From positions 2,000,934-2,064,933 of the forward strand of contig JAZAYU010000114.1 in the NCBI GenBank assembly GCA_038501625.1: a stretch of 64,000 nt of DNA. Reading direction: 5' to 3'. Source of the DNA: Corbicula japonica (Eukaryota > Mollusca > Bivalvia > Venerida > Cyrenidae). Below are positions 12,316 through 23,599 of this stretch, piece after piece. Positions within the stretch are counted from its first letter, which is position 1; every line of letters begins with the position of its first letter. A program made the translations under genes and the position numbers. The notes beneath the pieces are model-generated. The model ran no database searches, had not been told where the DNA came from, and was given only the letters and a program-made list of their open reading frames with translations.

Positions 12316-13188
12316 TTTTCTTTTAAGTAATCAATAAAATTAAATTGATTGAAAAAACGGCATCGTGACACACAAAGTCCATATTATTTTAGTTTAATTT
12401 ATAAACAAGATGTGACAACGCTATTATTTTATCGTTGTTTTTTTTTTTTTGCCTGAGGGCAATACAGTTAAAGGTAAATCGGTCGCTCTGCTTAAGATCG
12501 TATCGAGTTATTAGTTTTAGTAGCAAGACAAGACATATCGACCCAAATAAAATTTATGTTAAATTTCACCCCCGGACATTTGTGTCCCAAGCCTAAGTAG
12601 TGAGATCAGTTTCGATCAGATGATGTTTCATGGTTTTCTCTGGGGGACAATTTCCCGTCATTAAAATGCATTTTGCCGTTAGAGATAGTTCGGTAATTTT
12701 TTATCGATGAAAGTGCAATGACGTCCTTAAAGCCCCAGCCCTAAACTTAAGTAAGAATTTACTATTGAAAAATCATATTTGTCCATATAGACTCCAATAT
12801 ATAAACTCTGTAACAGAACACAAAAGGTCCGATCGAAATCTTTCTTATTGACGGGATTTTTAATGATAAATTGTTAAATTATCGTTAACTAACTTTTACG
12901 AAGCTAAATATAATGGAGCTATATTTAGCACCGACGAAGAGACCACTTCATGCGCGATCTCGATTTCTGTGACGTTTCGGAAATCCTACTTTCGCTTTTA
13001 GTCGCGCGGACCAAATTTATTTTAGTAAATCAAAATTTTATTAGCCCGAACTAATGCTGCAAATGTGTGAGTATAGTTCCAAATACAAGTAAATATTTCA
13101 TACAAGAGCGGGTTAAATTGAAGTAATGCCGCTTTAAATAGCAATATGAATATAAATTGATCTATGTATTTTTATCAAACTGAATACT
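12316..13188. other. Intergenic, no feature recognised
   Basis: AT-rich sequence upstream of the B-box gene. I see no ORF, RNA or clear repeat boundary in it. Confidence 0.5.
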
Positions 13189-13414
13189 AGAGTCCAAAGG
13201 AAACGATATCAAACTTTCAATAAATTGTTTGTTTTAGACCTGACCCATCTGTAAATTCTGTTGGTGTTTGTGAAGGATTGATGAAATTGTTTTTGTACAC
13301 ATGCATGATGCTGTAAAAGGGTCTCTCGAATGAGTTAGACCAATTCAAATGTTCTATTGCATACAATAAATTGTATGTCCTTGCAAACAAGTGGTATCGT
13401 TACTTTTGGACTCT
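13189..13414. mobile_element. Small MITE with ~22-bp terminal inverted repeats
   Basis: The left end AGAGTCCAAAGGAAACGAT pairs with the right end ATCGTTACTTTTGGACTCT. It is ~226 bp, has no ORF and lies 170 bp upstream of the B-box gene start. A target duplication is not clear. Confidence 0.65.
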
Positions 13415-13585
13415 GGTATAGATAAATATCAAGTATAATTCGTAAAAGGATAAAGCTGGATTGACCTCACTATACCATACTATTGGTAACCGCTGTTTTA
13501 TCTAGTCGATTTATCCTAAATGATTAGTACAACATCCGGGTGCTTCAATCACATGATCCATTTATCATTAGCTACACGCCTCAAA

Positions 13586-15711
13586 ATGGCGACAAGTCAA
13601 ATTGATATAACATCGGAGGAAATAATTGATATTAAGTGTTGCTTATGTTTGGAGGATGACAGGATTACAGAGGCAGTCAAATATTGTGTGCAATGTAAAA
13701 ATTACTATTGTACACCCTGTACTGGCACGCACAAGAAGTTTCCATCAATGAGGGAACATAAGCTTCTAGACAAGGCAGATTTCCGGTCTTTGGATCTGGA
13801 TGGGTCTCTGCCTAGCTTACCAACACAACGATGTTCGGAGCATCCGACGGAAGTGATCAACCTCTACTGTAAACAACATGACGAGGTGGCTTGCGTATTG
13901 TGCATTGCCCTCACACACAGGTAAAACTAAAATAATATATAAGTTTTATTTTCTGAAAGATTCACCTACATTTGTGACATAAAAACAACTGGACAGCAAA
14001 TACAAGCAATCGCGAGGCCCATATTATTGTTGGTCATTAAACCTGAATAGTTGTTTTACAGATTAAGAACTTTATGTTTTTATTCACTTCATAACCCGTA
14101 AACACCGTGGAGGAACAACAATTTGACAAATGTCTTGTGTTAATTAATAAAGTACTGCTGCCTTTTGCTACTAGCCTTGATAGTTCTTTGTTGCACTGAG
14201 CCTTGATAGTTCTTTATTGCACTGAGCCTTGATAGTTCATTATTGCACTGAGCTCTCGATAGTTCATTATTGTTCGAGCTCTCGATAGTTCATTATTGCA
14301 CTAAGCAACACTTATAGTATAGATCTCTAAAGCTATATTCTTATTTTTTCTGTTCGACTGTTAATTATCATTTAATTCCATTTCAGGACCTGCTCAAATA
14401 TACATTGTATACAGGAAGTGGATGGCAACTTGTACAACAAAACACAGCTAGCTGCCATGAAACAGATAATTCACAAAGCAAAGACCGCCATGCAAGAAAT
14501 TAAAACCGTAAAACAACAAAGAGGAAGATTTTGACAAGGAAGTTCAGTCGGTCAAATCATTCAGACGAAAACTACAGTCACAGCTGAAGAAGATGGAACA
14601 AGAGACAATAAGAGAACTGAAGAAAGAGTTTGACAGAATCGAATCATGTCTAACAAAGGAGATCAATGAACTCAACAAGTTGATAGCCGCCATGACAGAA
14701 GCTTCTTCACAGTTGAAGATATCAGAGAGAAGCCAGTCCCAAGAATTTGTCAGCATCAAGACCTCGCAGAAAGTGACAGCCAAGGCAGAACATGTGTATA
14801 ACGAGCAACAGAGAAAGACTCGGGATACTCTCAGCTTTACTGCTGATCAGAACATTAAAACTTTCCTACAACAACCCCAAGCACTTGGAAAAGTTTCCAC
14901 AATTAGTATCACTAAACAAAAAAAAGGCCTATACAAGGTAAAACAACGACGAGAGATTGATGTAAAGCTAGTGAGTGACGCAAAAGACTGTGATATTTTA
15001 GGCTCCTGTATAACTGAAGATGGTTCCATCCTTTTGACTGACTAGAAAAACAAGAAGCTTAAACTATTTTACATGTTCACAGAAACAGTAAAAGATTACA
15101 TCGACCTTCGAGCTGCACCTGTTGCTGTCTGTCTGATCGGTAAGACAGAAGCTGCTGTAGCCCTGGACAATAAGACAGTTCAGTTTGTTTCTCTGGTTAA
15201 CAAATTCACTGCTACCCGTACACTCGAACTGAACCATTACTGCCAAGGCATGGCTTACATTGATAACAAACTGTTCATATCAGATAGTAATAAGACTGTG
15301 TATATCCATGATATGAATGGTAAACAACTACAGACAATATCAACTGATGCTTCTGGTAAAGAAATATTCCAGAACACTAGACACATAACAGCCAGTGCAG
15401 CAGGAGACAGAGTGTTTGTGGCTGACTACTTCAATGGCTTAGTTATCCTTGACCATCAGGGAAAATATCTGACCACTCTGACTGATCCTAAAGTGCCATC
15501 ATGTACTCAGGGAGTGTGTACAGATGGTAGAAATTTGTTTGTCTGTGGCTGGCGTTCGCACAACATTGTTCAGATAGGAAATGACTACAGACTGATAGGG
15601 GAACTAGGAAAGGTTAACAACCCATACTCTCTGTGCTTTGATCCTTACAATACCAGACTGGTGGTTACATCAGAAAGCAACAACAATATTACAGTGCTAG
15701 AGCTGGAGTAA
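13586..15711 (+). pseudogene. B-box/coiled-coil/beta-propeller (TRIM-like) gene with two disablements
   Basis: Exon 1 (ATG 13586 in context AAAATGG to 13920) encodes two B-box zinc fingers. The first has C-C-L-C, C-V-Q-C, C-T-P-C then H; the second has C-S-E-H, C-K-Q-H, C-V-L-C then T-H-R. The 13921-14386 intron is phase 2 (GTAAAA..TTTCAG), and exon 2 continues the second B-box. At about 14505-14520 the frame shifts by one, so the upstream frame stops at 14532 while the coiled coil continues in the other frame. That frame meets an in-frame TAG at 15043-15045 and then runs as an NHL-type beta-propeller to the TAA at 15709. No RING is present, as in many molluscan TRIM-like proteins. An in-frame upstream ATG at 13520 exists but has weaker support. 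Two breaks suggest a pseudogene; sequencing error at the frameshift is possible. Confidence 0.82.
14176..14310 (-). repeat. Five-copy block of the 26-bp minisatellite inside the B-box gene intron
   Basis: The units read as reverse complements of the array at 10440-11838 (CTTGATAGTTCATTATTGCACTGAG on this strand in pieces). Both the AAGGCT and the GAGAGCT variants are present. Confidence 0.85.
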
Positions 15712-16043
15712 AAATGACTTGAATAATACATAACATATTATATCTTTATATTTACTTCCATAACATGCATCTCTAAAATCTGTCATAATACTTGTGATAA
15801 ATGTAAGCATGTAAGCTCTTGTACATGTATTTGTGTTAAAAAAATGTAGAACGAATACATGTATACATATATATAAATAACAAGGTATTTGGTTTCAGAG
15901 AATGCCATATAGGCTAATCATCGTTATGACAACATTTGAAGAAATGATGTAAACTTTTCGAAAGTACATGGGATCTTAAACACATGGGAAAGCTCGTAAT
16001 TGCGTCACATCACGAAAAAGGTAACTTAGGCATAGGTGATATG
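15712..16043. other. 3' flank of the B-box gene, no feature recognised
   Basis: AT-rich. AATAAA occurs near 16049, too far away to assign confidently as the polyadenylation signal. Confidence 0.4.
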
Positions 16044-16384
16044 TTTTAAAATAAATATCACTAAACATATTCTCAATACATGTAGCTTACAAACAATAAT
16101 GTAATATAAAGCAAGCAAGGGCATCATCAACTGTTTTACAAACTGTCAACTTTAAGGGCATCAGGCCTTTAAACATCCCGACAATTAACCAGTCCACTAT
16201 GGACGAACAATAAAAAATAAACGTTCTGATGTGCATAATGTATGGGAGTCAAACAGTTAAATTACTTATTTAGGACAACTTTACATTGAATTTTCCTACC
16301 TGGTGAGGCCTAACACTGCGTTTTTATTCCATATTTCGTACTAATATATGTTATGAGAAATAATTAATTGAATATTTCAGAACA

Positions 16385-16575
16385 ATGTTTACCTGTTCAC
16401 ATTGTGGCAAGGAATTTCGCAGTAAGAGTGGATTGCGAAGACATGAAAAAGACATGAAGGAACCGGGAAATACACATGTGTTGTGTGTTGCAAGCTGGCA
16501 TTCTGCCAGACAGAACATGAAGAACATTTTGCAAAACATAAGAACGACAAGAATTTTGTCTGTCCAAACTGTGGT
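16385..16575 (+). pseudogene. C2H2 zinc-finger exon, left copy, frameshifted
   Basis: The exon follows AATATTTCAG at 16371-16380 and starts MFTCSHCGKEF, then S-G-L-R-R-H-E: a first C2H2 finger start (C-x2-C...F...L..H). It ends at a possible donor G|GTAGGT near 16572. Relative to the right arm, one A is missing in the run after CATGAA, which throws the second finger (C-V-V-C-G-K...) out of frame. The exon is therefore broken here. The parent gene is unknown. Confidence 0.65.
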
Positions 16576-16717
16576 AGGTCAACACAAAATTTATTATCTC
16601 TCTACGTTTGAAATGTATTAAATATGATTTCACTTCATTTGAAATCATCGCTTCTTAAACCATCATTTGTGAATGTTTTATAATTTCATAAAACGTAGGC
16701 TACTGTACGTTGTTATA

Positions 16718-16905
16718 GTTTGTCTACCACAGTTTGGACAGACAAAATTCTTGTCGTTCTTATGTCTTGCAGAATGTTCTTCATGTTCTTTCTGGCAGAA
16801 TGCCAGCTTGCCACACACAACACATGTGTATTTCCCGGTTTCTTCAGGTCTTTTTTCAGGTCTTGTTTGTAATTTAACTGTATGATTTGCATACATTATG
16901 CACAT
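16718..16905 (-). pseudogene. C2H2 zinc-finger exon, inverted right copy, missing first finger
   Basis: On the - strand the frame reads ...GKYTCVVCGKLAFC...EHEEHSARHK..NFVCPNCG, i.e. C2H2-like fingers in frame. It is the inverted copy of 16440-16580 but lacks the sequence of the first finger. No intact gene is attached, so I treat it as a captured or duplicated exon fragment. Confidence 0.6.
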
Positions 16906-17089
16906 CAGGACGTTTATTTTTTATTGTTCGTCCATAGTGGACTGGTTAATTGTCGGGATGTTTAAAGGCCTGATGCCCTTAAAGTTGACAGTTTGAAAAA
17001 CAGTTGATGATGCCCTTACTTGCTTTATATTACATTATTGTTTGTAAGCTACATGTATTGAGAATATGTTCAGTGTTATTTATTTTCAA

Positions 17090-18193
17090 GTTAAATAATT
17101 CGTATATATTAAATGCTTTATGGGAATAAAACTTGTAATTGACAAGGTACACAAAGCGCTCGACGGAACCGAGTCCCAGATGGATCTATTTTTCACTCGT
17201 GTCCCAGATGGATCTTTTTACTTTTTTACTCGAAATTGGACAAACTATCACGATTTGTGCATAAATCAACTGTCGAAAATGACTTTAATAATGTATCTAA
17301 CACTCGGCTCCAATCGGCTACAAAAATGAAGGGCTGCATCGAAAGAACTCGGCATCGATGTATGTTGTTTTTGGCCTGAGTCCTAAATGGATCTCTCAAA
17401 AAAACAAATTAAAACCGAATAAACTCATAAACTGGCTCATCTCACAGTAAATGCTTCTCGGAATAATAATAATGAGACTTATGAATATTTGTTGCGCTAC
17501 AAAACAATTTTCAGCTACGAAGATTTCAAACAGAAAAATTAAAGTTTACCTTTGAAGCGACGGGTTTGTTTACAAAAAAGTCCGGGATGGATCTTTTTGG
17601 TAGGTGCTCGTGACGTAGTATGATACCATTGTCACCACTCGAACTAATATCCTTGCTTTATGAAGGCATGGGGGATTTTTATGGTAATTTTATGTAAAAA
17701 GATAAGTAGAATTGATATATCTTATTATATTTCAAATTCGAACAGCGTACTTCCATGAAGAGAAATTAAAGTTTTATCATCGACCCGGTGTTATAAGAAC
17801 ACGAGTCAAGTGTATCACAGGCAGCTATTTATTATTTCATAAATAATGTTTATCAGTTTATTAAGAATTACCTTTTATTTTAAAAAAAATACATTAATCC
17901 ACGGTTTTCCATTTTCATCTTTATTTCTAACTTCTTTTCGATTCCGTGAATGTCATCATTTTAAAAAAAAGTGGGTGTGCACTAAGAACTAAATAAAAAA
18001 AGATTTTACTGACAATCAAAATGAATTATTTTAACATTTATTACATCTTCAATGAATGTTCCGTGTCAAAAACTATGTACAAAAAAAATTAACACAATTT
18101 ATATACTCGCGCGCAAAAGAAACACCTTATGTATTTTCGTTCAATATTTTTTCTTTACTGGATACGCACTTTGTTGTGGATATGTATTCGTTA
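17090..18193. other. Intergenic, no feature recognised
   Basis: AT-rich. Short ORFs such as the one at 17120-17329 show no family signature. Confidence 0.45.
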
Positions 18194-18560
18194 TACAGGG
18201 TGATTCATAATATCTGATACCCCTTTTAAATTTTAATAGTGTTAATATCATCAAACATAGGCATATAATTTTCACATAGTAATAATTGAGAGGCTTTAAA
18301 GATTTGATTGATATATAACGGACTTAAATAAGAAATGTTGTTTGTATATATATAACAAATGTTCAATGTGACGTCCATTTTCCGTGATTATTTCAACAAG
18401 TCTTTTCATAAAATTGTCTTATTTGGCCGATGTGACATCTGTGAATTTATCTATTTCACTTCTTGTTGAATTGATGACTTAAGCTCTTGCACTGATGTTG
18501 GTTTGTGTGTGAATACCTTATCTTTTAAATGTTCCCAATGAAAAAATCTAATCGGCCATA
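18194..18560 (-). mobile_element. Degenerate mariner/IS630-type transposon remnant
   Basis: The end TACAGGGTGATTCATAA (18194) resembles mariner-family termini. On the - strand, 18548-18450 reads HWEHLKDKVFTHKPTSVQEL, and 18415-18358 reads FMKRLVEIITENGRHIEH. These are two consecutive C-terminal blocks of mariner-like transposases, now separated by a stop and a frameshift. The catalytic DDE/D part is not present. No second terminus was found. Confidence 0.78.
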
Positions 18561-19186
18561 GAAAATTTCAAGAAGTATTTTCTTTTACTTATATAACAGA
18601 AAAGAGAAATTCGGACAGTTTTATCATCCTACATCAAAGTGAAAAAATATTCTCGTACAAATCTCTATACACGGAAATAGTCAATAAATTTTGTTTATAT
18701 ATTCGATTTGTGGATGTGTTGTTGTTTTTTCAGCAATTAGCGACTGTTAAGAAAAGCCGCATTTTTAATATTTTACTACTTAAATCTACCTCAAAACCTT
18801 CATTTTAGCTATTAAATGAAACACTAATTATTGTTAAACGTTATCGGAGTCATGACGGTGTTTTCTCAGCAGTTAGCGCTTTCCGTATTTCTTAGCGGTT
18901 CGCGCTTTGTCTATAAATTATATTGATTGATAATGAAATTGTGATGCTGGCCAAAGTCGACGTCAGACCATAACAATACAACATCATACAATGGTCGTTT
19001 AATACAGATATAAACTGTACTGACAGATGATTTTTTCCTGTGTGTGATCGTGATGGAGCCCTGAACGTTTTTAATGTGCGTCCTTATTCCTTTAAGTATA
19101 AACAAAGTTATTCAAAGTTACCGGGCAAATAATACGTATTGTCTTGAAACGTTTTAAAATTATGCAAATAATAAATAGACGCCTGT

Positions 19187-19560
19187 GATATATCGCAGGA
19201 TTTATCAAGAGGCGGAGTTCAGATGCGCAAGGATATATCACGGGGAGCGTAGCCCCAAGTGAGAAATATCTAGAAAATAGAACGACATTCTGTGAAAAAT
19301 ATTATGGCGTACGAAAAGGCTCAAAAGGTAGCAAGTGCTGATGCACCTATAAATATATACGATGGAGGTATAAAAAAGAAGGTGCACAGGTATTTGAAAT
19401 GGTGTTGCAACTGTATTTTAAAGGTGCACCTGTAAATTTGTACGTCCATCGCATAAATTTACAGGTGCACCGGTAATTTTGTATGTAGGTCCACCTTCAA
19501 TTTACTTTTGAGCCTTTTCGTGCGACATAGTAAAATCCTGCGATAAACCATCGGTAGCTA
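19187..19560. mobile_element. Nested MITE with GAAAAGGCTCAAAAG termini
   Basis: The inner element 19307-19525 has termini ACGAAAAGGCTCAAAAGG and CTTTTGAGCCTTTTCGTGC as inverted repeats. Internal inverted pieces GGTGCACCTGTAAATTTG and ATAAATTTACAGGTGCACC can fold into a second hairpin. An outer pair, ATCGCAGGAT (19192) and ATCCTGCGAT (19541), suggests it lies inside another inverted-repeat element. No ORF. Confidence 0.65.
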
Positions 19561-19715
19561 TTTATGATTCCAATTATAACCCGATGTCCTATATAATGCT
19601 TTGAAAATAGCGTTACCTACTTCGCCGAGTACGTTCGTCAAGCGGTTTATGACGTCAAAAATGGCGTGAAACGTCAGAAAATTCAAAGCAGTGATAGATT
19701 CTATTTATTTTATGC

Positions 19716-19872
19716 TTATCATTGAATTATAGATTTTTCCCGGTGAAATAAAAGTGGTATTTCACTGTTTTCAAACAGTTGAATATCATTTTTATGTTCA
19801 CTGATTTTTTTTTCACGTTGGTACTCAAACTTATATAACATTCCGAATAAGAAAGTTTAGAAAACATATTTA
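19716..19872 (+). repeat. Dispersed repeat, copy 1 (copy 2 at 47570-47742)
   Basis: Shared order with the second copy: TTATGCTT.TC, a GTGAAATAAA block, TTTCACTG/TTCACTGGTTTT, and a closing GTTTAGAAAAC. The second copy lies in an intron of the TRP gene. Confidence 0.45.
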
Positions 19873-20452
19873 GATATTCTCAATTCGTAAAATTCTTCTT
19901 AAAAAAATAGGACGACTTTAGAGAATTTAGGAGAAGTGGTCAAATTTTGCAAGAACAAAGATCAATATTGTGTCAATTCCAATTTAGATATGAAGTAAAT
20001 ACTTACTTCACTGAAGTAAATACTTACTTCACTATTGAAAATAAATTAAAATGAAGTTAAAGCAATCTGTGAGCGGTAAAATTCACTGAATACAAGCTAT
20101 GACTCGCACCAATCTGATTATGACCCCTTGAAAATTTTGAACAAGCTATTGAAATCCCGGTATACCGGTAACTATCTTTATATGGAAAATATACAATTAT
20201 ATGAATTATTCAAATTCTTATTAATGTTTTGTTAAAAAATATATTTACATATGTGTGGTTTTTTTTTTAGAAAACAACAAAAAAACAAAATAACTACATT
20301 GTGCTTGTCGATCAACGTCATACAAAAATAATTTCGCATATTATATTGGCCTCAAACACTGTTGAAAAAAAACTATTTAAACTCTCGTTAATGACGTTTT
20401 TATGTTGGCGTTGACATCCGTAATTATGTCAACAAAACATGTAAACCTTTCG

Positions 20453-20550
20453 TATAAAAACTGGGTTAATCTGACGCTAACAACAATTTCAAAAAAGAAG
20501 AACACACGAGCGATTTAGTACGTTAGAACGCCGAACAGAAACAGATCACG
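20453..20550 (+). promoter_or_regulatory. TATA promoter and noncoding exon 1 of secreted helical protein gene A
   Basis: TATAAAAA at 20453-20460 is followed by a block almost identical to unit B, ending at GATCACG|GTAAGATT (donor 20551). Transcription would start about 20485. About 220 bp upstream are also conserved with unit B, including TTAATGACGTTTTTA and ATCCGTAATTATGTCAAC. Confidence 0.65.
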
Positions 20551-20902
20551 GTAAGATTAAATAGATTAGTAGATTTTAGCAGAATATTAATATTAATATT
20601 GCCGATATTTAATTACAACTAATTGGACGTAGGTTGTATTAAGTGCTGTCTACTTAATTTTATCAATCTATGTTTATGTCATCTTGCAGTTAAAAGCTGC
20701 GTATTCGCCGTTGAGAGTTGAATACATGTACTCCAATGTCAAAGATGTGGTTAATACATAATATTGCTTGTGCCGGTATGTAATGCATACAAATGACTAA
20801 ATAATGCGAATTTAGCAGGAACTTTGGAATAATCGGAAAATGAAAGGATCTGTTGTGAGTGAATGTGAAAGTTACTTCGTTCGTAACGCTATGAAAGCTT
20901 TT

Positions 20903-20987
20903 GGAAACCAGTCTCAAATCTCAAGCATCTGATTGGCTGAAATGGCGACTGGCCAATCAGATGCTTGAGATTTGAGACTGGTTTACC
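20903..20987. repeat. Palindromic foldback element, copy F1
   Basis: The left arm AAACCAGTCTCAAATCTC and right arm GAGATTTGAGACTGGTTT enclose AAGCATCTGATTGGC and GGCCAATCAGATGCTT. The same family occurs at 29283-29384, 51266-51354, 51561-51702 and 53191-53288. Confidence 0.85.
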
Positions 20988-21372
20988 GGTAAATACTCGT
21001 ACGTGTAGCAATATTTTATCACAGTTACTTTCTTCACTGACTTTCTATAGCGTGTTCATATAAATTATATATCGTTTGCAGATTATCCCGAAATTCAATT
21101 AAAAATAACCACGAATTAAGAAAATAAGCCTTAACGTAGTTTTAGACAATTAAGGTTCACGAATTTGAATACCCACAAAAATGCTGTCACGTTAGATTTT
21201 CCCCGCTTAATACAAGTGCACCCAATATAATAATTATAATTGATTGTGGGGAAACAAAGGTCATTATGTGTTCTAATATTTTAAAATTCATTTCCAAATA
21301 TTTATGGATATTAATGATTGCGAAATATTAAAAATATTTAACGGTAATAGTGGTGAACATTCAATCTGATTT

Positions 21373-23060
21373 TAGCTCACCTGTCACGTAGTGACAAGGT
21401 GAGCTTTTGTGATCGCAATTTGTCCAGCGTCCGTCCGGCGTCCGTCCGTCCGTCCTTCCGTTAACTTTTAATTTAAACGACATCTCCTCTTAAACCCCTG
21501 GGCCAAAGTGGATGAAACTTGCCATGGATGTTTCTTGCATGAAGCTCTTTCAAAGTTGTTCAAAGAAATCAATTCCATGCAGAACTCTGGTTGCCATGGC
21601 AATCTAAAGTAAAAACTTTAAAAATCTTCTTGTCTGAAACCACAAGGCCTAGAGCTTAGATGTTTGGCATTTAGCACCCTCTAGTAGAACTCTACAAAGA
21701 TTGTTAAAATTATTTCCCTGGGTCAAAATTAGGCTCGCCCCAGGGTCACTTCATTTTACATAGACTTATATAGGAAGTCTTTAAAAATCTTTTTCTCACA
21801 AACCACAATGCATACAGCTTAGATATTTGGTAGGTAGGATTGTCTAATGGATGTCTACATAATTTGTTCAAATTATGTCCCCTAGGCCAAAATCGGCCAC
21901 GCCCTATGGTTCTCTTGATTTACATATAGTTATATAGGAAAAACATTAAAATCTTCTTCTTTAAAACCACAAGGCCTAGAGCCTTAATATTTGATATACA
22001 ACATCATCTAGTGGTCATCTACCAAAATTGTTCAAACTATCCCCCTGGGGTCAAAAATGGCCCCGCCCCAGGGGTCCCTTTTAACATAGACTTATATAGG
22101 GAAAACTTTTTAAAAAATCTTCTTCTCTAAAACCACAAGGCCTAGAACCTTGGTATTTAGTATGTGTCATCATGTAGTAGTCCTCTACAAAAGTTGGTCA
22201 AATTATTCTCATGGAGTCAAAAATGGCTCCGCCTCGGGGGTCACTAGTTTTATTACAAAGTGTTATAAAGTAAATCTTTTAAAAAAATCTTCTTCTCTGA
22301 AACCGTAATGCCTATTTGTTATAGAGTATGGAAGCATATACTTAACCACATAAAATAACGTGAAAATAATGGAGGATTTCGCAAAAAAAAGTTATGTTGA
22401 CACGAATTTATTTCTGTTAGTGCTCTAAACTGCCACAACATAAAGATAAAGTTTTCATGTAAATAATGGAGTATTTCACGAAAACACATAACTTTTCACG
22501 AAACCTTAAAAATTTCACGAAAGATATTTTTGCATGAACATAATGGAAGATTTCACGAAATCAGATTTCGTAAAACGAAAAACAGATAACATTTCATGAA
22601 AGCGTTACAATTTCACGAAAGATGCCAGTTATCTAAAAATTATGGAAGCATATTTGTACCACAACTTAACCACATAAAATAACGTGAAAATAATGGATGT
22701 TTTCGCGAAAAAAAAAATTATCTGTTTTCGAGAAAAATAATCTGTTTTCATGAAATCCTCCATTATTTTCATGGAAACTATATCTTTATGTTGAGGCAAT
22801 TTAGAGCATTATCAGGAATAAATTCGTGTTAGTTTCTTTCGTGTGTAATTTATCTGTTTTCGCGAAAAAAAAACAACACTTTTTTTTCAAATATGCTTCC
22901 ATAATAGAGCATCATCTAGTTACATTTTCTCCAAAAAATAGCAGCTTTTTTTTTTTTTAATTTTTGACTTGATTTTACCAAACTTGCACACAACTCTTGC
23001 AACCATTGAGCAGTTGTTGACAGGTGAGCGACCCAGGGTCCTATGGACCCTCTTGTTTTT
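21373..23060 (+). mobile_element. TAGCTCACC-type dispersed repeat with internal ~165-bp tandem units
   Basis: The start folds as a hairpin (AGCTCACCTGTCAC / GTGACAAGGTGAGCT) and is followed by a CGTCCGTCCG-rich tract. Five ~165-bp units contain AAACCACAAGGCCTAGAGCT (about 21617, 21780, 21946, 22109, 22278), and a terminal hairpin GGGTCCTATGGACCC follows before TCTTGTTTTT. No ORF. The copy in unit B is 29778-30900. It lies in the intron of gene A. Confidence 0.8.
22327..22903. mobile_element. 577-bp MITE with 13-bp TIR and 6-bp target duplication
   Basis: TIR TATGGAAGCATAT occurs at both ends, flanked by ATAGAG at 22321-22326 and 22904-22909. The equivalent place in unit B (about 30745) is uninterrupted, so the insertion followed the duplication. 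Internally it has repeated CGTGAAAATAATGGA and TTTCACGAAA motifs in both orientations. Confidence 0.88.
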
Positions 23061-23599
23061 AAAAAGAATTAATTTTGATATGGTTTTGAGCTTCTCTTCA
23101 GAACGCAATATTTGTTTGGAATTGATTTCTTTTTAACAATAAATATTACTTTACATAAAATACTGTAACATTTACATATTATCACTGATGGCTGTTTTTT
23201 TATAGCGAGAAAGATATAATTTAGAAAAACTCTGTATTTCTTGAAAAAGACCGTGGGGTAAATATGAGTTTAAAATTCTGTATTTTAGATACTGTGAATT
23301 TCATGTGTATTAAAATGTAAACCATAGTCATCTTAAGGATGCTCGTGCGTTTTAGTGCGCATGTGCTGAGAAAAAGATGAATTGTCGCAAAAGTTCAAGA
23401 TTGATTTTTTAAGTGTATAATTGTATTGTAGCTATAATCAGGGAAAAAACAGATATTACAAGAAGCAATAACTTTTTCAAGAAGTAAGTTTGGTAGAAGC
23501 ACGGACTGTTACCTCTTTTTCGAAGACATTGCTTCACTGTGTCTTTGAAATAATGTTAAGTTTGACACAATCAATATTATTTTTATTTTATTTTTGCAG

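Larger units (their letters stand above)
16044..17089. repeat. Long inverted duplication carrying a C2H2 zinc-finger exon
   Basis: Left arm 16044-16580 and right arm 16718-17089 are reverse complements. The outer block (16044-16266 against 16870-17089) includes ACCAGTCCACTATGGACGAA. The right arm lacks about 170 bp present at 16267-16440, which includes the first zinc finger. A ~140-bp unpaired spacer separates the arms. Confidence 0.85.

Noticed and set aside
17120..17329. 69-codon ORF
   Set aside because: Low-information sequence without family signature or promoter.
23594..23599. Upstream start giving an extra M-Q on secreted protein A
   Set aside because: Those bases are TTGCAG, the splice acceptor; the real ATG is 23600. 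The same applies to copy B at 31911.
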